Positions 35,471 to 46,440 of a stretch of 64,000 nt of DNA are shown here, piece after piece. Under the pieces are notes generated by a model. The model had not been told where the DNA came from, did no database searches, and worked only from the letters and a program-made list of their open reading frames with translations. Within the stretch, counting starts at the first letter, position 1; each line of letters begins with the position of its first letter. Made by a program: the position numbers and the translations under genes. Source of the DNA: Wyeomyia smithii (Eukaryota > Arthropoda > Insecta > Diptera > Culicidae); the NCBI RefSeq assembly GCF_029784165.1, contig NC_073694.1, positions 164,824,118 to 164,888,117 of the forward strand, written 5' to 3'.

Positions 35471-38400
35471 ACTTTGGATTAAGGCTCACAGAAACAAAAA
35501 AAGTGCACGATGTTTCCGAGTCCTTTCAGAACTGAAAGTATATTTTCACGGCACACTGGTCACGAATTAATTTTTTCTGATGAAAAACTATTTGTCCTAG
35601 CGCCGCCACACAATTTACAAAATGATCGATTGTGGACTGCAGCGAGAGACATTATTTCGGAACCCCAAATATGTACTGCTTATCATAAAACAAAATTTTT
35701 GGAGAAAATTGTTGCCCTGTGTCTTTGAAAACTTTTCGGAGATAACTACTATATGTTTCGAAAGCTGTGCATCAGGTGGTTTACGGCTGGTGTAAGGACA
35801 AGAGACGAGAGCCGTCACTTTTTAGATGAAAATGTATGACCTTTTTCGTCTGATCCTACGTGATGTCGAAGCTTGCTGATTAAAAGATCTTCAAGACTGT
35901 CCCATTCAAAGCGGTTAACATGTAGTTTTATGGGATTGAAAGTAAAATATTTGAACTTTGGTGTTCCGCTCATTACAATAAACAAGTTCAGATAGATTGA
36001 AAAGATTATGTTAATGATTCCAAACTAAATCGAATGAGCCTAAACACCAAAAGGCCTTTCGTTGGCAAGGGACCGTAAAGTGCTAATCTTGGAATAACAG
36101 ATACGAAGTTAGCAACGGAAGAAAAACCCACAATATCACTTTCCCTTTTACGTTGTGCTATCATATGGAACGGTATCAAGAAACACTCTCGAGAGCATTT
36201 AATCCGTTCACCATGCATATCGACTCACCTTTTTGCTTGTGCGAAAATCCCTCGGAGTCAATTTGAAGCCAACGGAAATCCCTCCGATGGCTAACACGAA
36301 GAGGACGACAGCAAAGGCGAAGGTGGAAAGAATTTGCTTCCGGATGCTGATAGGACTTAGTAGCAGTGTGAAATATGGGGTTCATCCTGTTTAGTGGTGC
36401 TGATAAAAGGTGACAGCATTGAAATCGGGAAATTGTCCACGTATTAGCGCTCCCAAACAACAGGAACAACGCAATTCGAAGACGCAACGCAGGATAGTAT
36501 GTTGATTAATAGACCTTCTAGAAGTATGTGACGGATGTTTGCTCCATTTCCGGTTATAAAATGTCCTGTCCTTGGCCACTACCGGTGCGCGTTGTTTTCG
36601 TTGGAAGCGGCATGTGCCGGGTATTGTCCTGCCACCGGCTGCTCGGTCCACAGTAGACGATCTGCAAATGGAAAACGGGAGAACAACAATGGTTAGTCTT
36701 ACGTGGCACATTAGCAATGGGTGACCGCATCCAAGGAGGTGCGGTTTTGCTTGGGGCTGATCGCAGACATATTTTATGCCAATACAAATGAGGCGTATCA
36801 ATTTTCGATAAAATTTGAGATTAGATATCCTGTCAAAATTTTGCTTCGGGAATCCGACTCGTGTAACTCTCAATGGAGAAAACTTTCGTTTGTTTAATTT
36901 ACGGGTGGTTTCCCACTCTGGGAAGAAGGGTTTTCAACCGCATGAAGCTTATATTGCTTCGATTATACATAACCTCGAGCTTGTTTGTAGAAACCACAAC
37001 ACAACAAGCTAGTAACCGCAAATAGGTATCTGTAACAGAAAAAAAACGCTTCGAAAGTCTTACCGAATAAACCTCAAAAGCAGTTCGATAGCGTACTGTC
37101 GGTTACTTAAGAACCGTCGTGTTATAAATATAGACTTCAAATGCACCATTCAAAACAAACCTTTACCTCACAGATGATTGCAACGAAAATAAACAATCGG
37201 GATCCATTAATGTTCAATCCAGCCAAGCAACAGCTATCAGTGCAGTGGCTCCCTACCGGGTTCCTCATGAGTTTGTTTGGCTATCTATCAATACTTCCCG
37301 ATGGCGCCGGCAGCAGCGGCGGCGCTGCATTGATTAATCATCACATCATCCAGCCACGGTCGCCATCTCAGGGTTAGCGCAAAATTCACAATCGCCGACC
37401 AAACGCAGCTCGTTTGCTCGCTGTTATGTGTAGCTTCAATGCGAAACAATATTTTTCTTTCTTTGCGAGCAATCGCGGCGTGCTTTGTTTTATTTACATT
37501 CCGGAAGCACTGTTTAGAGTGTGTACGCAAATAAACTGGTACTCCTGCGATCCGTTCAGGGGCACACACGTACGTACGTCACGGTTGTGCGTTCCAAGGA
37601 AAATGAAAAACAAGAAAAACAACACTGACGAACACACGATGAATTTAGCTCAACTAATTTATTTTTAAAGCTTTAAAATGCGTGATGTAATCACATTGGA
37701 AACTGGTCCTCTGTACCTGGAAGAGGCTAGCTTTAAAATCCCGCAGAATGCACAATCCCAAGCGCGTCACTTGAGACAGCAACGACCCGCTGGTCCGGTG
37801 TTCGTCATTTGGTGTTTGTGTAGCTAGAGAAACGAGCAAGAGGCGCTCAATTTATCTCACCTCAGGTGTTTGAGTTTCAACCCGGCAATCCCAACACCCC
37901 TCCTCTCACTCCTCTTGGGGAGGGGTTACTTGCATAGGCGCTACGGCCCAAGCGTATGTGCCAATAAATCTAATGGCTATTATTGTTTACACGCCGCAAT
38001 GTATTGAACCTCAAATAAACAATTGCCGTGCAATTCGAGTGGTACCAGATGTTTCTCAGCCCGGATTCTCGACGGATTTCGCCAATCCTCGGCAGCTCAC
38101 GGGCCGGAGATGGTTGATTGCTCATAAAGCGTTTTAAAATAGTTTATCTGTGGCTGCCGCCTGTACATCATTTTAGACAGTTCAGAAACGAGCGGGAACT
38201 GGAAAATTGATTACACACTCATTAAACTTAGCGGGACGTGCATATTCGAGTTGGGCCAATAAATCGTACATCAGACAGAAGATGTGTTGGTGATTTAATG
38301 AAGAATAACGTCTAGAAGATCAATTATTTTTACATATTGCCCTAACGATTTGAGTCAATCAAATCATTTATCTCCAGACAGGCTGCCCGTGACAGTTGAA

Positions 38401-38941
38401 CGGTTTAATCATTAATTCAGATCAATAGCAGATAATTGCCTGGAAATGCGACAGTACAAAAAAATAATATTAAACTTGGTATTGGTACCAATAGCAAGCT
38501 GTTACTTTCCACGAAAATATTAATAATTGATAGATTTCACAATCTGGTCTTCACATCCGAGAAAGACATACTTGCTGTCTACTTAGAAAAAGAAATTATA
38601 CCAAACGCGTTGTTTTTGATGCAACAGCTGTTATAGAATATTTGGTTGCCGAAGTTGGGGAGATAATGCTACCGAGGCAACAAAAAAATCCTAAATTATC
38701 CCACGTTATCCGTAGTTGACCACCCGTAAAAATGATGAGTTGAACCAACTCCTGCCTGGTGTCACCAACGGAGTCAAGCATTCAAGCCGAAAAAAGGTCT
38801 GAATAGTTGTCTCGTCGGCACAAGCTGACAGCAACAGTTGTTCTTATTCAAATATCTTCAAAGCAAAGCATTAATGTTACTAGGTCGTATTTCCATTTTC
38901 CAGATCATTGTAACTACGCGCTCCGACATCCTTGCGGTTTA
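35471..38941. other. unassigned; GC-balanced patches
   Basis: No protein of recognised type. Patches at 36200-36750 and 37230-37600 are richer in GC than the surroundings and are not repeats seen elsewhere in the window. They could be host regulatory or transcribed sequence. A minus-strand acceptor-like cgttttccatttgcag ends at 36662, before an open stretch. A cgtacgtacgt palindrome lies near 37570. Confidence 0.4.
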
Positions 38942-39140
38942 CCGTGCTGGATCGAAACCCGTACAGTATCGAAATCCGTACACCTTGATGTTTTCTCAGT
39001 TTAAAGCATCATAAAAATGAAAATTCATATGATAGTTACATGTACATTGTACATGTAATCATCATACGGATGCTTAAAACTGAAAAAAACACATCACGGT
39101 GTACGGATTTCGATACTGTACGGGTTTCGATCCAGCACGG
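38942..39140. mobile_element. 199-bp palindromic MITE, TA target duplication
   Basis: The two halves are near-perfect inverted copies. The ends read CCGTGCTGGATCGAAACCCG and its complement, flanked by TA at 38940-38941 and 39141-39142. The arms continue (gtacagtatcgaaatccgtacacc) to a central acatgtacattgtacatgt palindrome. There is no coding sequence. The TA duplication suggests mobilisation by a Tc1/mariner-type transposase (inference). Confidence 0.88.
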
Positions 39141-39266
39141 TACTTATACGGCAATTCTGTTCCACCATTCTGGTGACCTTTTTTTCACTTCTCTTCAACT
39201 CCACCCCGTTATCGCGGCTAAAATTTTACTGTTCAATGTACGCCCGTAATGTAGCCAGATTCACAC

Positions 39267-39528
39267 CAGAGATGGCAGATGTTTTTGAAAAATGTCTGCA
39301 ACTGATCGAGAAGCCGGATAAATCTGCTTGAAATCTGAAAAAATCAAAGAAAAAAGTCTGCAAAAATCTGCACATATTCTGAGAAAATCTGCGCAAATGT
39401 AAGAAGACTCTGACAAAAATTTTCAGAAACTATGGAAAATCGGCAAAAATTTGCAAATCAATAAAAATCTGCAAACGGATTCTTAAAATCTGCGTTTTGC
39501 AGACAAATCTGCACATCTGGTATCCCTG
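39267..39528. mobile_element. 262-bp hAT-type MITE with 8-bp target duplication
   Basis: Flanked by ATTCACAC at 39259-39266 and 39529-39536. The terminal inverted repeats are CAGAGATGGCAGATG on the left and CAGGGATACCAGATG on the right (read inward). The inside is a degenerate series of AAATCTGC words. Length of duplication and CAG ends fit the hAT superfamily. Non-coding. Confidence 0.88.
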
Positions 39529-39699
39529 ATTCACACTTGCAAACAACATCACCTCGACCAGACTGAACTGCTGAGAACTGTTTTCAAAGAGCACCTCATA
39601 AAGCTTACTTCATTTAGAATCCGGAAATATTGTCAGCTGTAGCGCGGCGGCGCGGCGTTTCGACAGTTATTGGTTTGGTATTGAAATCAATCAAGGTAA

Positions 39700-40112
39700 C
39701 CCGATCAGAAAAGCATAACTAAAAAATTACAAAATTCTATCAACGACAAATAACATATTTTGAAACGATTTTGTATTTTCCCATTTGCTTTTGATAACAA
39801 AATTGAATCTGAATAAGTTATAATAACAAATCCTGAAATGAAGTTGTTAACAATTTTTTCGTCTCTATCAAAAGCTGTTGATTCTAACAATGGCTGTTAT
39901 TATACTGTTCTAAATGCTATCTTATTTTGTTAGAAAGCTTATCCGTTCGTAACAAAGTTTTGATATGAGTTTGGTACTAGTAGAATCGTTTTTGTTATAA
40001 TTTCTGTTATTTTAACACCTAACGAGATCAAATTGAAAACACAACCTGAAAAGTTTTTCTCATAACAAACTGCCAGCTTCTGTTACATTTATGTTTTGTC
40101 TTTCTAATCGGG
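39700..40112. mobile_element. CCCGATC-ended MITE, copy 1
   Basis: A 413-bp AT-rich segment with ends CCCGATCAGAAA and CCCGATTAGAAA (inward). It is colinear with the reverse complement of 51814-52229 over its whole length (gcataactaaaaa, caaaattctatcaacg, ctaacaatgg, ttttaacacctaacga). Non-coding. The immediate flanks are aa/aa, so target-site duplication length is unclear. Confidence 0.82.
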
Positions 40113-41159
40113 AAGCCCAGGACCCCTGGATCGCGATATCGCAAGAAAATATAGCACTGTACAGAGTATTCGTCTACCAGGAGACTACCGTTCTTTCCGT
40201 ATCTGTAAGGAACCTAACAAGAGGCTTAAGCAAAACCTAGTCTGACTGAACCACGAGTTCGAAAGATGTACGAGAAGGTTCTGACGTAGTACAAAGGATG
40301 CCTGTTTATGCATTAACACACATATATGAAGATAGATTTTGGACAGCTTCCCGTAACAAAATTTTATTTCGCTATAATGGGAGAAAAAATCCACGATACA
40401 TAACATGATCACTCAGTTCTATAATATAAAGCCAATGATCACACATTTCCGGCGAAGCATTTGGATTTCGCTAAAACGCTTTCACGACACGCTAGTAATT
40501 CTAATTACTAATATAACATCCATTCTGATCGTATTTCTCCTCGATGCTCAGAGTTTCGTCAAGACTCACCGTTAACTGCACGATTCCAGATTATTTTCTC
40601 ATGTCTTGATGAGAGAGTAGAAGATTTTCTAGAAGCTGGCGCAAAATCAGTTAACTACGTTACTTTCCGGTACCGCCATTTTTTTCGAATTTTCAGAAAA
40701 CTGACAATGGTAAATATATAGTCCCAGCAAACCAGAAGTCGTATAACGTGTGAGGAAAAAAATCCGAACAACTTTTGAATTGGTCTACGATTCCGGAGTG
40801 CTGCACTGGTAACACGACCAGTCGATTCTGTCAAGTGACGCTTAGTTGGGAAAAAGGCGTTGTCGGAAGAAGATCGTCGTAAATTGATTTGCAATTTTTG
40901 TGAATATTGAGAATAGGTTATGTTTCCATTTAATTCTACTACAAAAAATCGAACACCCTCTAATCGAATACCGTCCGCAGATACGTATTTCGGCTGCATG
41001 CAACCATCAGCAGTGCTTATGTGGACTGTTCGCTCAAAAAAGAAATTTATTTGAATTTTTGTGAGCAAAAATTAAGAAAAATCTAAAAGAGAAGTGTTCC
41101 ACTATTCTAAAGATCTTGAATAATAGAAAAAAAATTAATATATATAATTTGACAAACTC

Positions 41160-41510
41160 TTCGAGAATGGAAATGCCTTCAAAAAGAAATCTGAGAGCAA
41201 AGTTCGAGCGAAATTGAGGGCGGAAACGCCTGGTCAGATCATCCAAATCAGATCCAATCAGATTGATCCAAAAACGGTGAAAAAGTATCTGCATGAAATG
41301 GGTTTTAAACTTAGAATATAAGTACCAAAAAAATGACAAACTAGTGTTTTGGCCAGACCTTGCATTGTCACACTATGCAATGCAACTTTGGCGGATTTGC
41401 GGCAAGGCATTATCGGGTTTATTCCGAAAGAATACAGTCCTCAAAATGTGGCACAGCTGCAGTCTATTGAAATTTTCTGAGCCTTCTTGAAACGAATGAT
41501 CTACCATAAA
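41160..41510 (+). pseudogene. mariner-type transposase fragments (HTH and DDE)
   Basis: Plus-strand pieces: LRAETPGQIIQ...DPKTVKKYLHEMGFK (about 41215-41310), the second helix-turn-helix region of mariner-type transposases, then after a gap VFWPDLALSHYA (from 41345), the catalytic Asp region. One base out of frame follow PKEYSPQNVAQLQSIEIF (about 41430-41480), the segment holding the last catalytic acidic residue. There is an internal deletion, at least one frameshift and a stop. The 3' end is lost at the retroelement junction near 41510-41580. Confidence 0.72.
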
Positions 41511-41579
41511 GGTTGCAGAGCAAAAAACGTTGATTGTTTGATATAAAATTCAAGTAAGAGCTCAAAACAAAGAGCTCAA

Positions 41580-42965
41580 ATTAATATACTGCACACATTA
41601 GAGAAAATTTTGGAGCTAATTGTTAAAGGCCAGCTAATGCATTATTTGAACAGTAATAATTTGCTAATCCCAGAACAATCAGGTTATCGAGAGGGATACT
41701 CTTGTGAGTCTGCATTGAACTTGGTGTTAGCAAAATGGAAAGAGAAAATCGAGGCTAAAGAAACTATTTTTGCGGTGTTTTTGGATCTAAAACGCGCTTT
41801 TAAAACAATTTCTAGGCCCTTATTGTTGCAAACATTGAAGCGCTTTGGTATCGTAGGGACAGCATACAAATGGTTTGAAAGCTATTTGTGTGCTAGAACT
41901 CAGAAGACTCGTTTTTATGATTCTGAATCAGTTTCCATTGCTAATACACTGGGTGTACCGTAAGGAAGTGTTTTAGGGCCCATTTTGTTTATAATTTATA
42001 TTAATGACATGAAGCGAGTTTTACGGTTTTGCGATGTAAATTTATTTGCCGATGACACTGTTCTGTTTATTGCGGCTAAAAACCCAAATGATGTTGAAAC
42101 ACTATTAAACCAAGATTTACATTATCTGGCGAATTGGTTAAATTTAAAAAAACTTAAACTAAACATTAGCAAAACAAAATATTTGATTATTTCTTCGGCC
42201 AACTCCAGACCAGACGTAAATATTGCAATTAAGGGTGAGATGATTCATCGCGTGAATGAAGTAAAATAACTTGGAGTAATCATTGATGACAAGTTAACTT
42301 TTAAGTCTCACGTTGACAACGTCATCAGAAAAATGGCTAAAAAATACGGTATTCTGTGTCGTTTAAAAAATGAATTGACTGTTAGTAGTAAAATTTTGTT
42401 GTATAAGTCAATCATTTCACCACATATAGACTTTTGCTCATCCATCTTATTCCTTGCAAATAATACACAAATATTAAGATTACAGCGGTTACAAAATAAA
42501 GTAATGCGATTAATATTAAGATGAAATAGATACACTTCCTCAAGTTTCATGCTGGACGCGTTGCAATGGCTTTCTGTGAAGCAACGAGTATATTTTTTGA
42601 CAATGGTGTCTCTTTATAAAATTTTTAATAATATGCTGCCTCGATATTTGTGTGATCGAATTGATAAAGGAAGTGATTTTCATAGGTACAACACTAGAAA
42701 CGCGGAGGACGCTAGAACACCACACTTTTTATTTAGTAGATCACAGAACTCTCTGTTGTACAAAGGAATTAACTTTTTCAATTCGATGCCCAGACAAGTG
42801 AAACGTGCAGCAACATTGGCGGAGTTTAAAAGGCTTTGTATTTCACACATAAGTCTGTTTTGTAGGCAGATTTCAACGAACTTTTTGTTAATTATGGAGA
42901 AGATTGTAATATTTAAGTTTTTTTTTTTAAGTTTATCTGGTACACTAAGTTATTATGTTCATTGA
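41580..42965 (+). pseudogene. L2/CR1-like reverse transcriptase, one frame with three stops
   Basis: A single frame runs from about 41586 to 42965, interrupted only by stops at 41961-41963, 42267-42269 and 42522-42524, with no frameshift. Motifs: LEKILELIVKGQL, SGYREGYSCESALN, VFLDLKRAFK, GVP-stop-GSVLGPILF (the stop sits at the Gln of the conserved VPQGS), NLFADDTVLF with the catalytic Asp pair at 42045-42056, K-stop-LGVIIDDKL, then the C-terminal region with NMLPRYLC and NTRNAEDARTP. The endonuclease is absent (5' truncation). Each stop is explained by one substitution. It lies inside the mariner-type element. Confidence 0.83.
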
Positions 42966-43254
42966 TGATGATGGATTTTTGTTTAAATATAGCTAATAAT
43001 ATTAAATAGTAGAGTTAAAAAAATGAGTTGACTACACATGTTTGAGCCACGCGCGCGTAGACTGACATAGACAATCTGGATACTGAGTACATCAGGGTTA
43101 AACCCCTGAAATTGAAACAAAAGGCATATCGGGTTGATAAGTTGCTTTTTGGTTTGTAATAGTATATATATCTTTACCAAGATTTTTAATATTTATCTGT
43201 TTTCACGATTTATAACAAAGGGTTGGGAGAAAAAACTGAAAAGGCTTGGGTTTG

Positions 43255-43645
43255 CCTGTGGACTGTAAAGCTCGTTATCGAGAACTATAGCATCATAGGA
43301 TCTCTCTCGTAGTTCTGGATCGTTATCCAGAACCAATTCTGATTAGTTAAATCTCCTAAATGTTAGGTTCGATTCCTAACCAAATCCAGATAATTTTCGG
43401 GTTGGAAATGTTTTGAATGAGCCTTGGATCAATGATGTTAATGGAAAATCGCTTTTTTTATTTTCAAATTATTGTTATTCTTTCGAAGGGTTACTATGTC
43501 TGTATTAATAACCAGTCCGTTATTTGTTTGCCTACTGGTTACATTGTATGTCTCTAAATAATATCTTTCATAGATAAATCGACCAGCTCAAACCGATGTA
43601 GGGGTATGAGGTGGGACCATCATCATCATCATCATCATCAAAACA
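43255..43645 (+). mobile_element. SINE-like segment with B-box and (CAT)n tail
   Basis: A ggttcgattcctaacc B-box-like string (near 43366) is followed by ataattttcgggttggaaat, matching in order the ggatcttttcgagctggaaat segment after the B-box of the 11.35-kb SINE. A (CAT)n run at 43619-43640 could be its tail. The A-box part is not clear and the limits are approximate. Confidence 0.35.
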
Positions 43646-43970
43646 ATTGAAACATCCGGAATTCAGGAAGCTATAAAGCAAGTACCCCAGAAGATCAGGA
43701 AATCAGCGCGATGTGGAGCTGAGTTTTTCCTATGAGGTTTGTAAATGTGTTACATTACTTGAATAAACAAACAAGTATAGAAAAATAAGTTACGCAAGAT
43801 TTTATTTTGGAATTGGAAGTTTGTTCGGATTTTTTTCCTCATACGTTAAGGATGTTAATTCTAAATCGCTCAAATGTTCTTTTCAAGTTTGAAATTCCAT
43901 GAGACAACATTAAATTTGTTTTTATCGTATAAAATTTAAATCCTATAAAACGCAATATTAGGTTATATAC

Positions 43971-44298
43971 CAGCGGTTTCCAACCAAGGGGTCCGCGAGA
44001 CTTACCTAGGGGGCCGCGAAGCTCTTGGCAAATTTGACAGGTAATTGAATTTTTTTTCTCGATGCCTCTGTGAAGGCGGATTTTCAACTAGGGACTAGTT
44101 GAACTAGGACTAGGACTAAAACGTGAAACAAATAAGACTTGCGAACGATATGAGACTTAAAAACGCAGCCTCGTAGCATAACTTGTATCTGAAATTATTC
44201 TGGGGGGCCGCAAAGCTCTCTTAGCTTCGCATAGGGGGCCGCGGAGCTCTTGTGTTTAGCAAAAGGGGCCACGGAGCCAAAAAGTTCGGGAACAACTA
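43971..44298. mobile_element. 328-bp hAT-type MITE with 8-bp target duplication
   Basis: Flanked by TTATATAC at 43963-43970 and 44299-44306. The ends are CAGCGGTTTCC and, inward from the right, TAGTTGTTCCC, the CAG-GGTT-CCAACC style of hAT ends. Inside are four copies of a ggggccgc(g/a)(a/g)agctct module, two near each end. Non-coding. Confidence 0.87.
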
Positions 44299-44790
44299 TT
44301 ATATACCAAGCAATTTAACGTGTCATATAAAATTGTATAATGCGTCATTCTCCTAAGTCGTAAAGAATGCTGTTTAAAGTTTCAAATGAGGCCATTTAGG
44401 ATGGCATGCAAAGTTATACAAAATCGTAACAATATTTTTTTTACAATGTGCGTATAAGGCCACCAGATTTGTACACATAGGCGAATTTCATGCATATTAT
44501 CTTGTCATTTTTAACCAAATAAGGGTTCACTTAACATAGTTGAGCACGAGGTATATGAGACAATTTGTTTGCTGGGATGTAAACAAAACACCTTAAGCTA
44601 CTTCTTGGGTAAATTGAATGAATTTCTACACGAACCTTGACAAACTTTTCAACACTGAAAGAGGAAACTGATGGCAGAAATCAGGAAATGCATAGAATGC
44701 TGATCCTGCGATCACTAAATTAAATTTCATTCATTCATCATTGAGTGATTGTGTTATAAAATCCAGGAAAAAAATATTTGCATTATTAAA

Positions 44791-44903
44791 CCCTCTAGTG
44801 CCCAATCCCGCCTTTCGGCGGGCTTCAGTAAAATCACTGTAAAACTTCAATAGTTTAATGGTTATTTTATCGAAGTCTAAACACGAGCTTGGACACTAAA
44901 GGG
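44791..44903. mobile_element. 113-bp short inverted-repeat element
   Basis: Ends CCCTCTAGTGCCCAA and CCCTTTAGTGTCCAA (inward). A perfect small stem, cccgcctttcggcggg, lies near the left end. Flanks are TTAAA on the left and TTGGG on the right; a TTAA target would suggest piggyBac type, but it is not duplicated here. Confidence 0.55.
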
Positions 44904-44955
44904 TTGGGTAAAACGTGTAAAATGTATTAATTGAGCACAACACAACACACAAGTG

Positions 44956-45264
44956 GCCAATTATTTTAGTTGACAATTTTTCATCTGAAACTGAAACTGT
45001 ACGCAGATGTTTTCATCAGAGCCAGATATAGTCATTTTCAATTGACAATTATCAGGGCATCGCGACGCATTGCCCTGCTTCCTCTGCTTTTAATTGAAAA
45101 GCTTTTGTTCTATTTTCGAGCACTTTGTGTGTCACATGAAAACTACTCGAAAGCTCATGCTTTGATTCTGACAGCTGAAAAGCAAAGAAATGATTTTCAA
45201 TTGAAAGCGAAGATTAACAGCGTTACTATCACCTGACGATTGTCAATTGAAAACGACAATTAGC
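44956..45264. mobile_element. possible MITE with AATTG-rich ends
   Basis: The left end gccaattattttagttgaca and the right end, read inward as gctaattgtcgttttcaatt, are diverged inverted copies. The inside has several (t)ttcaattga palindromes (45040, 45095, 45195, 45240). No target duplication was visible and there is no recognised protein. Confidence 0.4.
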
Positions 45265-45644
45265 GCTGACGGAGACAGGGGGCTTCCATTCAGTATTTTA
45301 CGCATATAGTGGGAAGAGGGAGAAAAGGAAATCGTGACCATATGTAACGGAGAACGCCAATACCAGTTCCACAACCCGAAATGGCTACGAGGTGGCAGTA
45401 ATTTACAGCAAAAAAACTCCAAAATATTGATCGGAATTACTTGTTTTAACTTGGAGAATTTAAAAATAAAAATGGTAATATTGAAAATATTTTTGGACAA
45501 AACTATTGCACTGGTCGTCGTAAGCAGAAAAATAGCTCTAGACGACAAACTGATTGGAAACAATGTTTACATCTTTTTGACCGCTCTTACGATTTTTGGT
45601 ACCCCTAGCAAGCTGTAATCATCCACATTTCGAAGTTTGACCCC

Positions 45645-46440
45645 CATTATTCCACATTGGACACTAGTATGTCATTTAGGCAGCATTATTCTGCGATCAT
45701 CAATAAAGCCAATCGTCAACTTGGTTTTATATTTAGGATTGGAAAGGAGTTTCACGATCCTGGTACTAAGCGCACACTCTACTGCTCTCTGGTACGCTCA
45801 GTTTTAGAAACTGCCTGCGTTGTTTGGGACCCGTACTACGATTTTTGGATACAGCGAATCGAGCGCATTCAAAAGCTCTTTATCGGAAGGATATGTCGCA
45901 GATTGCCATGGAGGAACCCTGATGATTTGCCGCCATACGAAAACCTTTGCCTGCTGGTGGGGATAAAAACCCTTGAAGAACGTCGTAAGGACATACTGGC
46001 CAGAACAGTGCACAAAATCCTCACTGGTTGCTATGACTGCCCCGCTATCTTGACAATGCTTCAGCTGCAATGCCCTCTTCGTCCACAACGTCATCAGCGA
46101 TTACTGCAGACCAACGCACACCGCACGAATTATGGCCAACATGAACCTGTTCGTTGGATGGCTCTGGTTTATAATCGTCAAAATGTTAATTTTAATTTCT
46201 AGTAGAGGTAATTAATGTGTATTGTTTGTTTTGACTTTATCTATGTTATCTGTATCGAATTTTTGTAATATCTCTGTATATGTTTTTGTTTTTTAAAAAG
46301 ATGCTGGGTTTTTATGCCGCCTTGATAGTCGCCTACCAGTGACTTTCAAGGTGGCTTTTCCCAGCCATACACTCACTTATTCATCAAGACTGCTAGTCGG
46401 ATGGATTTATTTCAATAAATAATAATAATAATTATATAAT
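45645..46440 (+). pseudogene. non-LTR RT C-terminal fragment with 3' stem-loop
   Basis: The open frame (start codon 45657, stop 46200-46202, 181 codons) is the C-terminal part of the same RT lineage as 18.8-19.8 kb: LGFIFRIGKEF, YCSLVRSVLETACVVWDP, RIERIQKLF, PPYENLCLLVGIKTLEERR, TNYGQHEPVRWM. It begins after the catalytic motifs, so it is a 5'-truncated insertion, not a gene. The 3' part holds a stem-loop (46303-46362: gctggg with cccagc outside, gccgccttga with tcaaggtggc inside) and ends in (AATA/TAA)n at 46413-46435. The coding part has no lesion. Confidence 0.8.

Larger units (their letters stand above)
40746..43846. mobile_element. mariner-type element with preserved ends, carrying nested insertions
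   Basis: Inverted ends ACGTGTGAGG-AAAAAAATCC-GAAC (left) and ACGTATGAGG-AAAAAAATCC-GAAC (right, inward) lie at 40746 and 43846, flanked by TA at 40744-40745 and 43847-43848. The inverted match extends inward to aattcaaaag/aattggaag. Inside are a decayed mariner transposase, an L2/CR1-like retroelement and a SINE-like stretch, so the original element has been inflated to 3.1 kb by later insertions. Confidence 0.8.

Noticed and set aside
44761..44910. Rho-independent-like terminator (cccgcctttcggcggg)
   Set aside because: The stem is inside a short inverted-repeat element in eukaryotic DNA and lacks a following T-run.
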